Positions 43,251-53,911 of a stretch of DNA of 64,000 bases are shown here, one piece after another; the stretch's first letter is position 1; every line of letters begins with the position of its first letter. The translations under genes and the position numbers were made by a program. The stretch covers positions 79,113-143,112 of the forward strand of contig NZ_JACSQI010000012.1 in the NCBI RefSeq assembly GCF_014836715.1, in the 5' to 3' direction. The DNA comes from Escherichia whittamii (GTDB taxonomy: Bacteria; Pseudomonadota; Gammaproteobacteria; Enterobacterales; Enterobacteriaceae). A model generated the notes under the pieces. The model was not told where the DNA came from. It made no database searches and was given only the letters and a program-made list of their open reading frames with translations.

Positions 43251-43275
43251 TTGCAGTTAAACTGTTTAACTGCAA
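43251..43275. promoter_or_regulatory. 25-base palindrome in front of ybhD
   Basis: Arms TTGCAGTTAAAC (43251-43262) and GTTTAACTGCAA (43264-43275) flank one T and are fully complementary; a second, offset pair AGTGAT/ATCACT surrounds them. It lies 39 bases before ybhD in the ybhD-ybhH divergent gap and is a candidate YbhD-binding site. Confidence 0.55.
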
Positions 43276-43313
43276 ATCACTAAAACGCACCGCTTCCATT
43301 TTCCGGAGTAATA

Positions 43314-44267
43314 ATGAAGCATGAGTTATCAAGTATGAAAGCATTTGTCATGCTGGCAGAGTCCAGTTCATTTAACAATGCCGCCAAATTACTTAATATT
43401 ACGCAACCTGCATTAACACGCAGAATAAAAAAGATGGAAGAGGATTTACATATCCAACTCTTTGAGCGCACAACTCGCAAGGTTACTTTAACAAAAGCGG
43501 GAAAAATGTTGCTCCCGGAGGCGCGGGAATTAATAAAAAAATTCGATGAAACGCTTTTTAATATTCGCGACATGAATACTTATCATCGTGGAATGGTAAC
43601 TTTAGCGTGCATTCCAACCGCGGTATTTTATTTTTTGCCATTGGCAATCGGCAAATTTAATGAGCTGTATCCCAATATTAAAGTGCGAATTCTGGAACAA
43701 GGCACGAATAATTGCATGGAGTCGGTGCTCTGCAACGAATCTGACTTTGGCATAAACATGAACAACGTCACAAATTCATCGATAGATTTTACCCCACTGG
43801 TCAATGAGCCGTTCGTGCTGGCCTGTCGGCGTGACCATCCATTAGCCAAAAAGCAGCTGGTGGAATGGCAGGAGCTAGTGGGTTACAAAATGATTGGCGT
43901 ACGCTCCTCCAGCGGCAACCGACTGTTGATAGAACAACAGCTGGCCAACAAACCCTGGAAGCTGGACTGGTTTTACGAAGTGCGCCATCTTTCGACGTCG
44001 TTAGGGCTGGTAGAGGCGGGGCTGGGAATTTCTGCGCTACCGGGCCTTGCAATGCCCCATGCGCCCTATTCTTCGATTATTGGTATTCCGCTGGTGGAAC
44101 CCGTTATACGTCGGACATTGGGGATTATTCGCCGCAAAGATGCCATGCTTTCTCCGGCAGCAGAACGCTTTTTTGCCTTGCTGATCAATTTGTGGACTGA
44201 CGATAAAGACAATTTGTGGACCAATATCGTCGAACGCCAGAGACATGCGTTACAGGAGATGAGTTAA
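43314..44267 (+). CDS. ybhD: LysR-family regulator YbhD
   Basis: A 317-residue LysR-type transcription factor. The winged helix (MKAFVMLAESSSFNNAAKLLNITQPALTRR split near residues 7-36) is followed by LFERTTRKVTLTKAGKMLL, then the effector domain. It is divergent from ybhHIJ, which it probably controls; the inducer is unknown. The start is the ATG after GGAGTAATA. The K-12 annotation (from memory) uses a start about 21 codons upstream, which would run through the palindrome. Confidence 0.93.
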   Translation: MKHELSSMKAFVMLAESSSFNNAAKLLNITQPALTRRIKKMEEDLHIQLFERTTRKVTLTKAGKMLLPEARELIKKFDETLFNIRDMNTYHRGMVTLACIPTAVFYFLPLAIGKFNELYPNIKVRILEQGTNNCMESVLCNESDFGINMNNVTNSSIDFTPLVNEPFVLACRRDHPLAKKQLVEWQELVGYKMIGVRSSSGNRLLIEQQLANKPWKLDWFYEVRHLSTSLGLVEAGLGISALPGLAMPHAPYSSIIGIPLVEPVIRRTLGIIRRKDAMLSPAAERFFALLINLWTDDKDNLWTNIVERQRHALQEMS

Positions 44268-44308
44268 TACTCCCGGCGCAGGAGATTCAGCGCCGGGTAA
44301 ATCAGCGG

Positions 44309-45340
<1,032 letters not shown>

Positions 45341-45458
45341 CTAAAATTAGTCGCTTTTGGCGGTGAATGCTGAATTAAAACTCAGAATTTTGTCCAATAG
45401 TGGTATCGGTGTACCATTCGCGCAGACGAAAATTCTTAACCTTAATCTGGAAAACGCC

Positions 45459-46277
45459 ATGACCACACGCGTGATTGCTCTCGACTTAGACGGCACCTTA
45501 TTGACACCCAAAAAAACTCTGCTTCCCTCATCGATTGAAGCGCTTGCCCGCGCTCGAGAAGCAGGTTACCAATTGATTATCGTCACGGGTCGCCATCACG
45601 TCGCTATTCATCCTTTTTATCAGGCGCTGGCGCTGGATACACCTGCTATTTGCTGTAATGGCACCTATTTGTATGATTATCATGCAAAAACCGTGCTGGA
45701 AGCTGATCCAATGCCCGTTAACAAAGCCCTGCAACTCATTGAGATGCTGAATGAACACCACATTCACGGTCTGATGTATGTGGATGATGCGATGGTTTAT
45801 GAGCATCCGACCGGACATGTCATTCGCACTTCTAACTGGGCACAGACTTTGCCGCCGGAACAGCGCCCGACGTTCACACAAGTCGCTTCTCTGGCTGAAA
45901 CAGCGCAACAAGTTAACGCCGTGTGGAAGTTCGCTTTGACGCACGATGACCTGCCGCAGTTACAGCATTTTGGTAAGCATGTTGAACATGAGTTGGGTCT
46001 GGAGTGTGAATGGTCCTGGCACGATCAGGTTGATATTGCGCGCGGCGGCAACAGTAAAGGCAAACGCCTGACGAAATGGGTTGAGGCGCAAGGCTGGTCG
46101 ATGGAAAACGTAGTAGCATTCGGCGATAACTTCAATGATATCAGTATGCTGGAAGCTGCCGGAACGGGCGTAGCGATGGGCAACGCCGATGACGCGGTAA
46201 AAGCGCGCGCCAATATCGTGATTGGTGACAACACCACCGACAGCATCGCCCAGTTTATTTATAGCCACCTGATTTAA
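45459..46277 (+). CDS. ybhA: HAD-superfamily pyridoxal phosphate phosphatase YbhA
   Basis: A 272-residue Cof-type haloacid-dehalogenase phosphatase; K-12 YbhA hydrolyses pyridoxal phosphate and fructose 1,6-bisphosphate. The nucleophile and acid are D9 and D11 (LDLDGTL), the lysine is in GNSKGKRL, and the last metal site is FGDNFNDISML. The ATG at 45459 gives the family start; the 34 codons upstream are discarded. It is convergent with modC, one base apart. Confidence 0.95.
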   Translation: MTTRVIALDLDGTLLTPKKTLLPSSIEALARAREAGYQLIIVTGRHHVAIHPFYQALALDTPAICCNGTYLYDYHAKTVLEADPMPVNKALQLIEMLNEHHIHGLMYVDDAMVYEHPTGHVIRTSNWAQTLPPEQRPTFTQVASLAETAQQVNAVWKFALTHDDLPQLQHFGKHVEHELGLECEWSWHDQVDIARGGNSKGKRLTKWVEAQGWSMENVVAFGDNFNDISMLEAAGTGVAMGNADDAVKARANIVIGDNTTDSIAQFIYSHLI

Positions 46278-47336
46278 TCAGGCGGTTATCGACACACTTT
46301 TAATTTGCGCGTATAGCCACAGGCCAGGTTTGATTGCCAGTTCATCCCTGGCCCACGGGCTTATTCGCGCCCACAGCGTTTTACCGCCGACTTCCAGTTC
46401 CACTTCCACCTGACCGTTGTCGTCATAGCTATTAACGACTTTTGCGCGCAGTACATTGCGGATGCTGGTTTGTTGCGGCGGTTGTAAAACCAAAGAAACA
46501 TCGGAAGCCTGGATGCGGATGCGTAGCGCGGCTTGTAGCGGTTCATCCAGCTTATTAACCCACAAATGTTGATCGCCCAGCGCCAGCGCGGTCATCGCGT
46601 AACGCGGATGATGTTCCAGTACCGTTACTTTCAGAATGCTGCTTTGTTGCTCTTTCGGCAGCCACGGATTCATCACGCTACTGCCCCACACTTCTTCCAG
46701 CGCACCAAACGCTTTCACCTGGCCGTTTTCCAGTACCATCACTTTGTCCGCCAGATGGAGGATCTCATCCAGCGAATGACTGACATACAGCATCGGAATG
46801 TTGATTTCCCGCGTCAACCGTTGTAGATAAGGCAATAGCTCGCGTTTTCGCGGAAGATCCAGCGACGCCAGTGGTTCATCCAGCAATAATAATTCCGGTG
46901 CCGTCAGCAATGCCCGACCAATTGCCACACGCTGTTTTTCGCCCCCGGAAAGACTCCCAGGTAAACGGTCAAGCAACGGTTCAATACCTAAAAGCGCCAC
47001 CAGCTTATCAAACTGATCGACCATACTTTTCGCCATGCCGTAGCGCAGATTGCCGCGCACTTTGTAATGCGGGAACAGTCGCGCATCCTGAAAAACATAG
47101 CCAACACGGCGTTTTTCAGGCGTCAGACAGACACGTTTTTCGGCGTCATATAATACCCGACCATTGAGAACAATCCGCCCGTTTTGCGGGCGCGTCAGGC
47201 CACTGATGGCGTTAATCAGCGAGGTTTTTCCGGCACCGGAGACGCCAAATATAGCGGTGATGCCATTGGCGGGCAGGGTTTCATTAATGGTCAGGCAATG
47301 GTTACCCAGGGTCTGCGAAAAATTCAATTCCAGCAT
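46278..47336 (-). CDS. modC: Molybdate ABC transporter ATPase ModC
   Basis: A 352-residue ATPase. Walker A GVSGAGKT is at 31-38, the signature [15 protein letters not shown] near 127-141 and Walker [12 protein letters not shown] after it. The C-terminal mop-like domain (about 290-350) binds molybdate and inhibits transport. It follows modB by 2 bases and ends modABC. Confidence 0.96.
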   Translation of the reverse strand: MLELNFSQTLGNHCLTINETLPANGITAIFGVSGAGKTSLINAISGLTRPQNGRIVLNGRVLYDAEKRVCLTPEKRRVGYVFQDARLFPHYKVRGNLRYGMAKSMVDQFDKLVALLGIEPLLDRLPGSLSGGEKQRVAIGRALLTAPELLLLDEPLASLDLPRKRELLPYLQRLTREINIPMLYVSHSLDEILHLADKVMVLENGQVKAFGALEEVWGSSVMNPWLPKEQQSSILKVTVLEHHPRYAMTALALGDQHLWVNKLDEPLQAALRIRIQASDVSLVLQPPQQTSIRNVLRAKVVNSYDDNGQVEVELEVGGKTLWARISPWARDELAIKPGLWLYAQIKSVSITA

Positions 47337-47338
47337 GA

Positions 47339-48028
47339 TTAGCGCCCCGCCCGTTCACGACTGACTCTCGCCAGCCATTCTGAAATCAACAGGGAGATCA
47401 TCGCCAGCGCAATAGAGATGATACACAGTCTCGCCGCGCCACTTTCCCCGCCAGGGGTCTGGATCAGGGTATACATGGCAGAAGGAATGGTTCGCGTTTC
47501 GCCAGGAATGTTAGAAACAAAGGTGATGGTTGCGCCAAACTCACCGAGCGAACGTGCGAAAGCCAGTACCGTGCCGACGATAATTCCCGGCAACGTCAGC
47601 GGTAACGTGATAGTAAAGAAAACGCGCCAGCGCCCGGCCCCCAACGTTCTTGCGGCCTGTTCCAGTTTGACATCAACCCCTTCCAGCGCCAGACGAATCG
47701 CCCGCACCATCAGCGGAAAAGACATGACCGCGGCAGCGAGAACGGCGCCACGCCAGCTAAACGCGAAGGTAATGCCAAACCAGTCATACAGACGTTCACC
47801 GATAAATCCGCGCCGTCCCATCGAAACTAACAGCAAGTAACCGACGACCACTGGCGGTAACACCAGCGGTAGATGCAGTACGCTGTCGAGCAGAGCTTTG
47901 CCCGGAAACGTGCAACGCACCAGTAACCAGGCAAAAAAGATCCCAAACGGCAGGCTAAACAGCACAGCCAGGGAAGAAACTTTCAGGCTCAGTAAAACCG
48001 CCTGCCATTCTGGATCGGTCAGTATCAT
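47339..48028 (-). CDS. modB: Molybdate ABC transporter permease ModB
   Basis: A 229-residue inner-membrane permease with five or six helices and the ABC coupling (EAA) motif [21 protein letters not shown] near residues 123-142. The ATG overlaps the modA stop by one base. It works with ModA and ModC. Confidence 0.96.
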   Translation of the reverse strand: MILTDPEWQAVLLSLKVSSLAVLFSLPFGIFFAWLLVRCTFPGKALLDSVLHLPLVLPPVVVGYLLLVSMGRRGFIGERLYDWFGITFAFSWRGAVLAAAVMSFPLMVRAIRLALEGVDVKLEQAARTLGAGRWRVFFTITLPLTLPGIIVGTVLAFARSLGEFGATITFVSNIPGETRTIPSAMYTLIQTPGGESGAARLCIISIALAMISLLISEWLARVSRERAGR

Positions 48029-48801
48029 TACTTAGTTGTAAATCCGTAACGTTTAAAGATTTCCGCTGCCTGCGGCCCTTTCAAATAATCATAAAATGCT
48101 TTCACCGTGGCGTTGTTATGCCCTTCCACGACAGCAACGGGATATTCTACTTTTTTATGCGAATCTTCCGGGAAGGTGGCGACCACTTTTACCCCTTTGC
48201 TGGCAACTGCGTCAGAACCGTAGACAATGCCCAGAGGAGCTTCGTTACGTTCGACCAGCGCCAGTGCCCCACGCACATCTTCCGCTGGGGCCAGTTTTGG
48301 AGAGAGCGTATCCCATGCCCCCAGTTTTTGCAGTGCTTCTTTCGCATAAATACCAGCCGGGACATGTTCCGGATCGCCAACCGCCAGACGACCGCCATTC
48401 AGCAGAGTAGTCCAGTTAGTTTTGCTGTCGATGGTGAAATCTTTCTGCTCGCTGGCTTTCGGTGCTACAACGACCAGGCTATTGCCGAGCAGTGTCTGCC
48501 GCGAAGCCGTATCGATCGCTTTTTTATCAACTGCATAATCCATCCATTTCTGATCGGCAGAAATAAACAGATCCGCAGGCGCACCAGCTTCAATCTGACG
48601 GGCCAGGGTAGAAGACGAGGCGAAAGAAGAAACGACGTCCACGCCTTTCTCTTTTTTATACTGCGTAGCAATGTCCTGCATTGCGTTCGTCAGCGATGCC
48701 GCCGCAAAAACCGTGATTTTCCCTTCATCCGCCAACGCATTGCCAGCAACAGTGAAAGAGAGTGCCGCTCCGGCAAACAGATTTAACCATTTACGCGCCA
48801 T
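48028..48801 (-). CDS. modA: Molybdate-binding periplasmic protein ModA
   Basis: A 257-residue binding protein with a 24-residue signal peptide ending ALA-D. The family start TVFAAASLTNAMQDIA and SSSTLARQIEAGAPAD contain oxyanion-binding serines. It is the first gene of modABC, repressed by ModE-molybdate through the upstream operator. Confidence 0.97.
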   Translation of the reverse strand: MARKWLNLFAGAALSFTVAGNALADEGKITVFAAASLTNAMQDIATQYKKEKGVDVVSSFASSSTLARQIEAGAPADLFISADQKWMDYAVDKKAIDTASRQTLLGNSLVVVAPKASEQKDFTIDSKTNWTTLLNGGRLAVGDPEHVPAGIYAKEALQKLGAWDTLSPKLAPAEDVRGALALVERNEAPLGIVYGSDAVASKGVKVVATFPEDSHKKVEYPVAVVEGHNNATVKAFYDYLKGPQAAEIFKRYGFTTK

Positions 48802-48820
48802 GTGTAACCCCTTTATATAA

Positions 48821-48844
48821 CGTTATGTAGGCGTCAATATAACG
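48821..48844. promoter_or_regulatory. ModE operator of modABC
   Basis: CGTTATGTA-N6-AATATAACG, 24 bases, 20 bases before modA, is the known ModE palindrome; the moa site in this window has the same shape. Confidence 0.9.
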
Positions 48845-48930
48845 GTAAGTTCAGAATTTTCCCAGCTGTTATTGTTAACCTTTGAGAGGTAGATAGAAAA
48901 AATATCGGCAGGAAAAGCAGGAAGTTGAGA

Positions 48931-48958
48931 AAAAAGAAAACGCCCGCGAAAGCGGGCA
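48931..48958 (-). terminator. Intrinsic terminator of acrZ
   Basis: On the minus strand GCCCGC-TTTC-GCGGGC is followed by GTTTTCTTTTT just after the acrZ stop, isolating acrZ from modABC. Confidence 0.85.
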
Positions 48959-48967
48959 TTCAGGGAA

Positions 48968-49243
<276 letters not shown>

Positions 49244-49245
49244 TT

Positions 49246-50034
49246 ATGCAGGCCGAAATCCTTCTCACTCTTAAGCTTCAACAAAAGCTCTTTGCTGACC
49301 CACGCCGCATTTCACTACTAAAACACATTGCGCTTTCCGGTTCCATCAGCCAGGGGGCGAAAGATGCCGGTATTAGCTATAAAAGCGCCTGGGATGCCAT
49401 TAACGAAATGAATCAGTTAAGCGAGCATACCCTGGTTGAACGCGCAACAGGCGGAAAAGGTGGCGGCGGCGCGATGTTGACTCGCTATGGTCAACGACTG
49501 ATTCAGCTTTACGAGCTGCTCGCCCAGATCCAGCAAAAAGCCTTTGATGTGTTAAGTGACGATGACGCCCTGCCGCTGAACAGCCTGCTGGCAGCTATCT
49601 CACGTTTCTCGCTGCAAACCAGCGCCCGTAATCAGTGGTTCGGCACCATCACCGCCCGCGATCATGATGACATTCAACAACATGTTGATGTCTTACTGGC
49701 CGACGGCAAAACACGGTTAAAAGTCGCGATTACCGCGCAAAGTGGCGCGCGTCTGGGGCTGGATGAAGGCAAAGAAGTGTTGATTCTGCTGAAAGCGCCG
49801 TGGGTGAACATTACCCTGGATGACACTGTAGCCCAGGGTGCCGACAACCAATTGCCGGGCATTATTCGCCATATAGAGCGCGGCGCAGAACAGTGCGAAG
49901 TATTAATGGCGTTACCTGACGGGCAAACCCTGTGCGCCACGGTGCCGGTAAATGAAGCGGCTTCTCTTGAACAAGGGCAAAATGTCACGGCTTACTTTAA
50001 CGCCGACAGCGTGATTATCGCCACGCTTTGCTAA
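49246..50034 (+). CDS. modE: Molybdate-responsive transcription factor ModE
   Basis: A 262-residue dimeric regulator: an N-terminal LysR-like winged helix (SISQGAKDAGISYKSAWDAI near residues 33-52) and two tandem C-terminal mop domains (about 125-262) that bind molybdate; TSARNQWFG and the second-repeat KAPWVNITL segment line the sites. It represses modABC and activates moa. It is divergent from acrZ and 67 bases upstream of modF. Confidence 0.96.
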   Translation: MQAEILLTLKLQQKLFADPRRISLLKHIALSGSISQGAKDAGISYKSAWDAINEMNQLSEHTLVERATGGKGGGGAMLTRYGQRLIQLYELLAQIQQKAFDVLSDDDALPLNSLLAAISRFSLQTSARNQWFGTITARDHDDIQQHVDVLLADGKTRLKVAITAQSGARLGLDEGKEVLILLKAPWVNITLDDTVAQGADNQLPGIIRHIERGAEQCEVLMALPDGQTLCATVPVNEAASLEQGQNVTAYFNADSVIIATLC

Positions 50035-50101
50035 GTGTGTTGACAATTTGTTATGAAACACGTATCCCTGTCAGTAATCGCTGCAAAAAATGGGATACAT
50101 A

Positions 50102-51574
50102 ATGTCATCGTTGCAAATTTTGCAAGGCACGTTTCGTCTTAGCGACACAAAAACGCTGCAATTGTCTCAGCTAAATTTAAACGCGGGTGATAGTTGGGCG
50201 TTTGTCGGTTCTAACGGTAGCGGCAAGTCGGCGCTGGCTCGTGCGTTGGCAGGGGAACTTCCGCTCTTGAAAGGTGAACGGCAAAGCCAGTTTTCCCACA
50301 TCACTCGTCTCTCCTTCGAGCAATTGCAAAAACTCGTCAGCGACGAGTGGCAGCGCAATAATACCGATATGCTTAGTCCTGGCGAAGATGACACCGGGCG
50401 CACCACGGCTGAGATCATTCAGGATGAAGTTAAGGATGCACAGCGTTGCGCGCAGCTGGCGCAGCAGTTCGGCATTACCGCCCTTCTCGACCGACGCTTT
50501 AAATATCTTTCCACTGGCGAGACGCGTAAAACTCTGCTGTGTCAGGCGCTGATGTCAGATCCTGAGTTGTTAATTCTTGACGAACCGTTCGATGGTCTTG
50601 ACGTTGCCTCACGTCAGCAACTGGCAGAATTACTCGCCTCGTTACATCAGTCCGGTATTACCCTGGTGCTGGTGCTCAATCGCTTCGATGAGATCCCAGA
50701 ATTTGTCCAGTTTGCTGGTGTACTGGCGGATTGCACGTTAGCGGAAACAGGCGCTAAAGAGGAACTACTCCAGCAGGCACTCGTTGCACAACTGGCGCAC
50801 AGTGAACGGCTGGATGGCGTACAACTACCGGAACCGGATGAACCTTCAGCACGTCATGCATTACCCGCCAACGAACCGCGCATTGTGCTGAACAATGGTG
50901 TGGTTTCTTATAACGATCGCCCCATTCTTAACAACCTTAGCTGGCAGGTGAACCCTGGCGAACACTGGCAAATTGTTGGGCCAAATGGTGCGGGAAAATC
51001 AACGTTATTAAGCCTTATCACTGGCGATCATCCACAGGGATACAGCAACGATTTAACGCTGTTTGGTCGACGTCGCGGCAGCGGTGAAACCATCTGGGAT
51101 ATCAAAAAACATATCGGTTATGTCAGCAGTAGTTTGCATCTGGATTACCGGGTCAGCACTACGGTGCGGAACGTTATCCTTTCCGGATATTTTGATTCGA
51201 TTGGTATTTATCAGGCCGTTTCGGATCGTCAGCAAAAGCTGGTGCAGCAGTGGCTGGATATTCTCGGCATTGACAAACGCACGGCTGACGCCCCTTTCCA
51301 CAGTCTTTCCTGGGGGCAGCAACGTCTGGCGCTGATCGTCCGCGCACTGGTGAAGCATCCCACATTGCTTATTCTCGATGAACCTTTACAGGGGCTTGAT
51401 CCGCTGAATCGCCAGCTTATCCGCAGATTTGTTGATGTGTTAATTAGCGAAGGTGAAACGCAATTACTGTTTGTTTCGCACCACGCACAAGACGCGCCTG
51501 CCTGTATTACCCATCGTCTGGAGTTCGTGCCGGACGGTGACCTCTATCGTTATGCGCTGACAAAAATAAACTAA
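50102..51574 (+). CDS. modF: Tandem ABC ATPase ModF
   Basis: A 490-residue protein with two fused ABC domains: Walker A GSNGSGKS near residues 36-43 and GPNGAGKST near 293-301; the signatures are LSTGETRK and SWGQQRL, both off the LSGGQ consensus. No permease is encoded nearby, so transport is doubtful; a role linked to molybdate or to photorepair (as photosensitive phrA) has been suggested. The start at 50102 gives the K-12 length. It is probably co-transcribed with modE. Confidence 0.93.
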   Translation: MSSLQILQGTFRLSDTKTLQLSQLNLNAGDSWAFVGSNGSGKSALARALAGELPLLKGERQSQFSHITRLSFEQLQKLVSDEWQRNNTDMLSPGEDDTGRTTAEIIQDEVKDAQRCAQLAQQFGITALLDRRFKYLSTGETRKTLLCQALMSDPELLILDEPFDGLDVASRQQLAELLASLHQSGITLVLVLNRFDEIPEFVQFAGVLADCTLAETGAKEELLQQALVAQLAHSERLDGVQLPEPDEPSARHALPANEPRIVLNNGVVSYNDRPILNNLSWQVNPGEHWQIVGPNGAGKSTLLSLITGDHPQGYSNDLTLFGRRRGSGETIWDIKKHIGYVSSSLHLDYRVSTTVRNVILSGYFDSIGIYQAVSDRQQKLVQQWLDILGIDKRTADAPFHSLSWGQQRLALIVRALVKHPTLLILDEPLQGLDPLNRQLIRRFVDVLISEGETQLLFVSHHAQDAPACITHRLEFVPDGDLYRYALTKIN

Positions 51575-51590
51575 GACTGTAATGCTGAAT

Positions 51591-51624
51591 GTGCCGGATG
51601 CGGCGTAAACGCCTTATCCGGCAC
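51591..51624. repeat. REP unit between modF and galE
   Basis: GTGCCGGATGCGGCG...CCTTATCCGGCAC is a complete REP palindrome after modF. Confidence 0.85.
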
Positions 51625-51741
51625 ACCGTTAGACGCATCCAGGCATGAAAACGCAACTTTTTTTCAGATAAAAAGCGCAATCATTCACAACCCCTCTGTT
51701 TTATAATCGTTTATTCGCGCATAAAAAATGGCTAAATTCTT

Positions 51742-51757
51742 GTGTAAACGATTCCAC
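51742..51757. promoter_or_regulatory. Gal repressor external operator OE
   Basis: GTGTAAACGATTCCAC is the known galOE site. With the internal operator 113 bases away it supports a GalR-HU DNA loop. Confidence 0.92.
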
Positions 51758-51760
51758 TAA

Positions 51761-51805
51761 TTTATTCCATGTCACACTTTTCGCATCTTTGTTATGCTAT
51801 GGTTA
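51761..51805 (+). promoter_or_regulatory. CRP site and overlapping gal promoters P1/P2
   Basis: TTATTCCATGTCACACTTTTCG is the cAMP-CRP site. The -10 elements TATGCTA (P2) and TATGGTT (P1) overlap just after it. This is the classical gal control region. Confidence 0.9.
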
Positions 51806-51835
51806 TTTCATACCATAAGCCTAATGGAGCGAATT

Positions 51836-52852
51836 ATGAGAGTTCTGGTTACCGGTGGTAGCGGTTACATTGGAAGTCATACCTGTGTGCAATTACTGCA
51901 AAACGGTCATGATGTCATCATTCTTGATAACCTCTGTAACAGTAAGCGCAGCGTACTGCCTGTTATCGAGCGTTTAGGCGGCAAACATCCAACGTTTGTT
52001 GAAGGCGATATCCGTAACGAAGCGTTGATGACCGAGATCCTGCACGATCACGCTATCGACACCGTGATCCACTTCGCCGGGCTGAAAGCCGTTGGAGAGT
52101 CAGTACAAAAACCGCTGGAATATTACGACAACAACGTTAACGGTACTCTGCGTCTGATTAGCGCCATGCGCGCCGCTAACGTCAAAAACTTTATCTTCAG
52201 CTCCTCCGCCACCGTTTATGGCGATCAGCCCAAAATTCCTTACGTTGAAAGCTTCCCTACCGGCACGCCGCAAAGCCCTTACGGCAAAAGCAAGCTGATG
52301 GTGGAACAGATCCTCACCGACCTGCAAAAAGCCCAGCCGGACTGGAGCATTGCCCTGCTGCGCTACTTCAACCCGGTTGGCGCGCATCCGTCGGGTGATA
52401 TGGGCGAAGATCCGCAGGGCATTCCGAATAACCTGATGCCGTACATTGCCCAGGTTGCCGTAGGCCGTCGCGACTCTCTGGCTATTTTTGGTAACGATTA
52501 TCCAACCGAAGACGGTACTGGCGTGCGCGATTACATCCACGTAATGGACCTGGCAGACGGTCACGTCGTGGCGATGGAAAAACTGGCGAACAAGCCAGGC
52601 GTACACATCTACAACCTCGGTGCAGGCGTAGGCAGCAGCGTGCTGGACGTGGTTAATGCCTTCAGCAAAGCTTGCGGCAAACCGGTTAATTATCATTTTG
52701 CACCGCGTCGCGAGGGCGACCTTCCGGCCTACTGGGCGGACGCCAGCAAAGCCGATCGCGAACTGAACTGGCGCGTAACGCGCACACTCGATGAAATGGC
52801 GCAGGACACCTGGCACTGGCAGTCACGCCATCCACAGGGATATCCCGATTAA
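51836..52852 (+). CDS. galE: UDP-glucose 4-epimerase GalE
   Basis: A 338-residue short-chain dehydrogenase-type epimerase of the Leloir pathway with tightly bound NAD. G7-x-x-G10-x-x-G13 (TGGSGYIG) binds NAD; the catalytic set is S124 and Y149-x-x-x-K153. The ATG at 51836 follows GGAGCG and the 14 codons upstream belong to the promoter. The internal operator OI is inside the first codons. galE-galT-galK-galM form one operon. Confidence 0.98.
   Translation: MRVLVTGGSGYIGSHTCVQLLQNGHDVIILDNLCNSKRSVLPVIERLGGKHPTFVEGDIRNEALMTEILHDHAIDTVIHFAGLKAVGESVQKPLEYYDNNVNGTLRLISAMRAANVKNFIFSSSATVYGDQPKIPYVESFPTGTPQSPYGKSKLMVEQILTDLQKAQPDWSIALLRYFNPVGAHPSGDMGEDPQGIPNNLMPYIAQVAVGRRDSLAIFGNDYPTEDGTGVRDYIHVMDLADGHVVAMEKLANKPGVHIYNLGAGVGSSVLDVVNAFSKACGKPVNYHFAPRREGDLPAYWADASKADRELNWRVTRTLDEMAQDTWHWQSRHPQGYPD
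51855..51870. promoter_or_regulatory. Gal repressor internal operator OI
   Basis: GTGGTAGCGGTTACAT lies inside galE codons 7-12 and equals the known galOI sequence. Confidence 0.9.
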
Positions 52853-52861
52853 GGAACGACC

Positions 52862-53908
52862 ATGACGCAATTTAATCCCGTTGATCATCCACATCGCCGC
52901 TATAACCCGCTCACCGGGCAATGGATTCTGGTTTCACCGCACCGCGCGAAGCGCCCCTGGCAGGGGGCGCAGGAAACGCCAGCCAAACAGGTGTTACCTG
53001 CGCACGATCCAGATTGCTTCCTCTGCGCAGGTAATGTGCGGGTGACAGGCGATAAAAACCCCGATTACACCGGGACTTACGTTTTTACCAATGACTTTGC
53101 GGCGTTGATGTCCGACACGCCAGACGCCCCGGAAAGCAACGATCCGCTGATGCGTTGCCAGAGCGCGCGTGGCACCAGTCGGGTGATCTGTTTTTCACCG
53201 GATCACAGTAAAACGCTGCCAGAGTTAAGCGTTGCCGCATTGACAGAAATCGTCAAAACCTGGCAGGAGCAAACCGCAGAGCTGGGAAAAACATACCCAT
53301 GGGTGCAGGTCTTTGAAAACAAAGGTGCAGCGATGGGGTGCTCTAACCCGCATCCGCACGGTCAGGTTTGGGCAAACAGTTTCCTGCCTAACGAAGCCGA
53401 GCGTGAAGATCGCCTGCAAAAAGAATATTTCGCCGAACAGAAATCGCCAATGCTGGTGGATTATGTTCAGCGCGAGCTGGCAGACGGTAGCCGTACCGTT
53501 GTCGAAACCGAACACTGGTTAGCCGTAGTGCCTTACTGGGCTGCCTGGCCGTTCGAAACGCTACTGCTGCCCAAAGCCCACGTATTACGGATCACCGATT
53601 TGACCGACGCCCAGCGCAACGATCTGGCGTTGGCGTTGAAAAAGCTGACCAGTCGTTATGACAACCTCTTCCAGTGCTCCTTCCCCTACTCTATGGGCTG
53701 GCACGGTGCGCCATTTAATGGCGAAGAGAATCAACACTGGCAGCTGCACGCGCACTTTTATCCGCCTCTGTTGCGCTCTGCCAGCGTACGTAAATTTATG
53801 GTTGGTTATGAAATGCTGGCAGAGACCCAGCGAGACCTGACCGCAGAACAGGCAGCAGAGCGTTTGCGCGCAGTCAGCGATATCCATTTTCGCGAATCCG
53901 GAGTGTAA
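52862..53908 (+). CDS. galT: Galactose-1-phosphate uridylyltransferase GalT
   Basis: A 348-residue enzyme of the HIT superfamily. The nucleophile is H166 within HPHGQ (164-168); zinc ligands are C52, C55, H115 and H164. It exchanges UMP between UDP-glucose and galactose-1-phosphate. It starts 9 bases after galE and ends 3 bases before galK. Confidence 0.98.
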   Translation: MTQFNPVDHPHRRYNPLTGQWILVSPHRAKRPWQGAQETPAKQVLPAHDPDCFLCAGNVRVTGDKNPDYTGTYVFTNDFAALMSDTPDAPESNDPLMRCQSARGTSRVICFSPDHSKTLPELSVAALTEIVKTWQEQTAELGKTYPWVQVFENKGAAMGCSNPHPHGQVWANSFLPNEAEREDRLQKEYFAEQKSPMLVDYVQRELADGSRTVVETEHWLAVVPYWAAWPFETLLLPKAHVLRITDLTDAQRNDLALALKKLTSRYDNLFQCSFPYSMGWHGAPFNGEENQHWQLHAHFYPPLLRSASVRKFMVGYEMLAETQRDLTAEQAAERLRAVSDIHFRESGV

Positions 53909-53911
53909 GAA

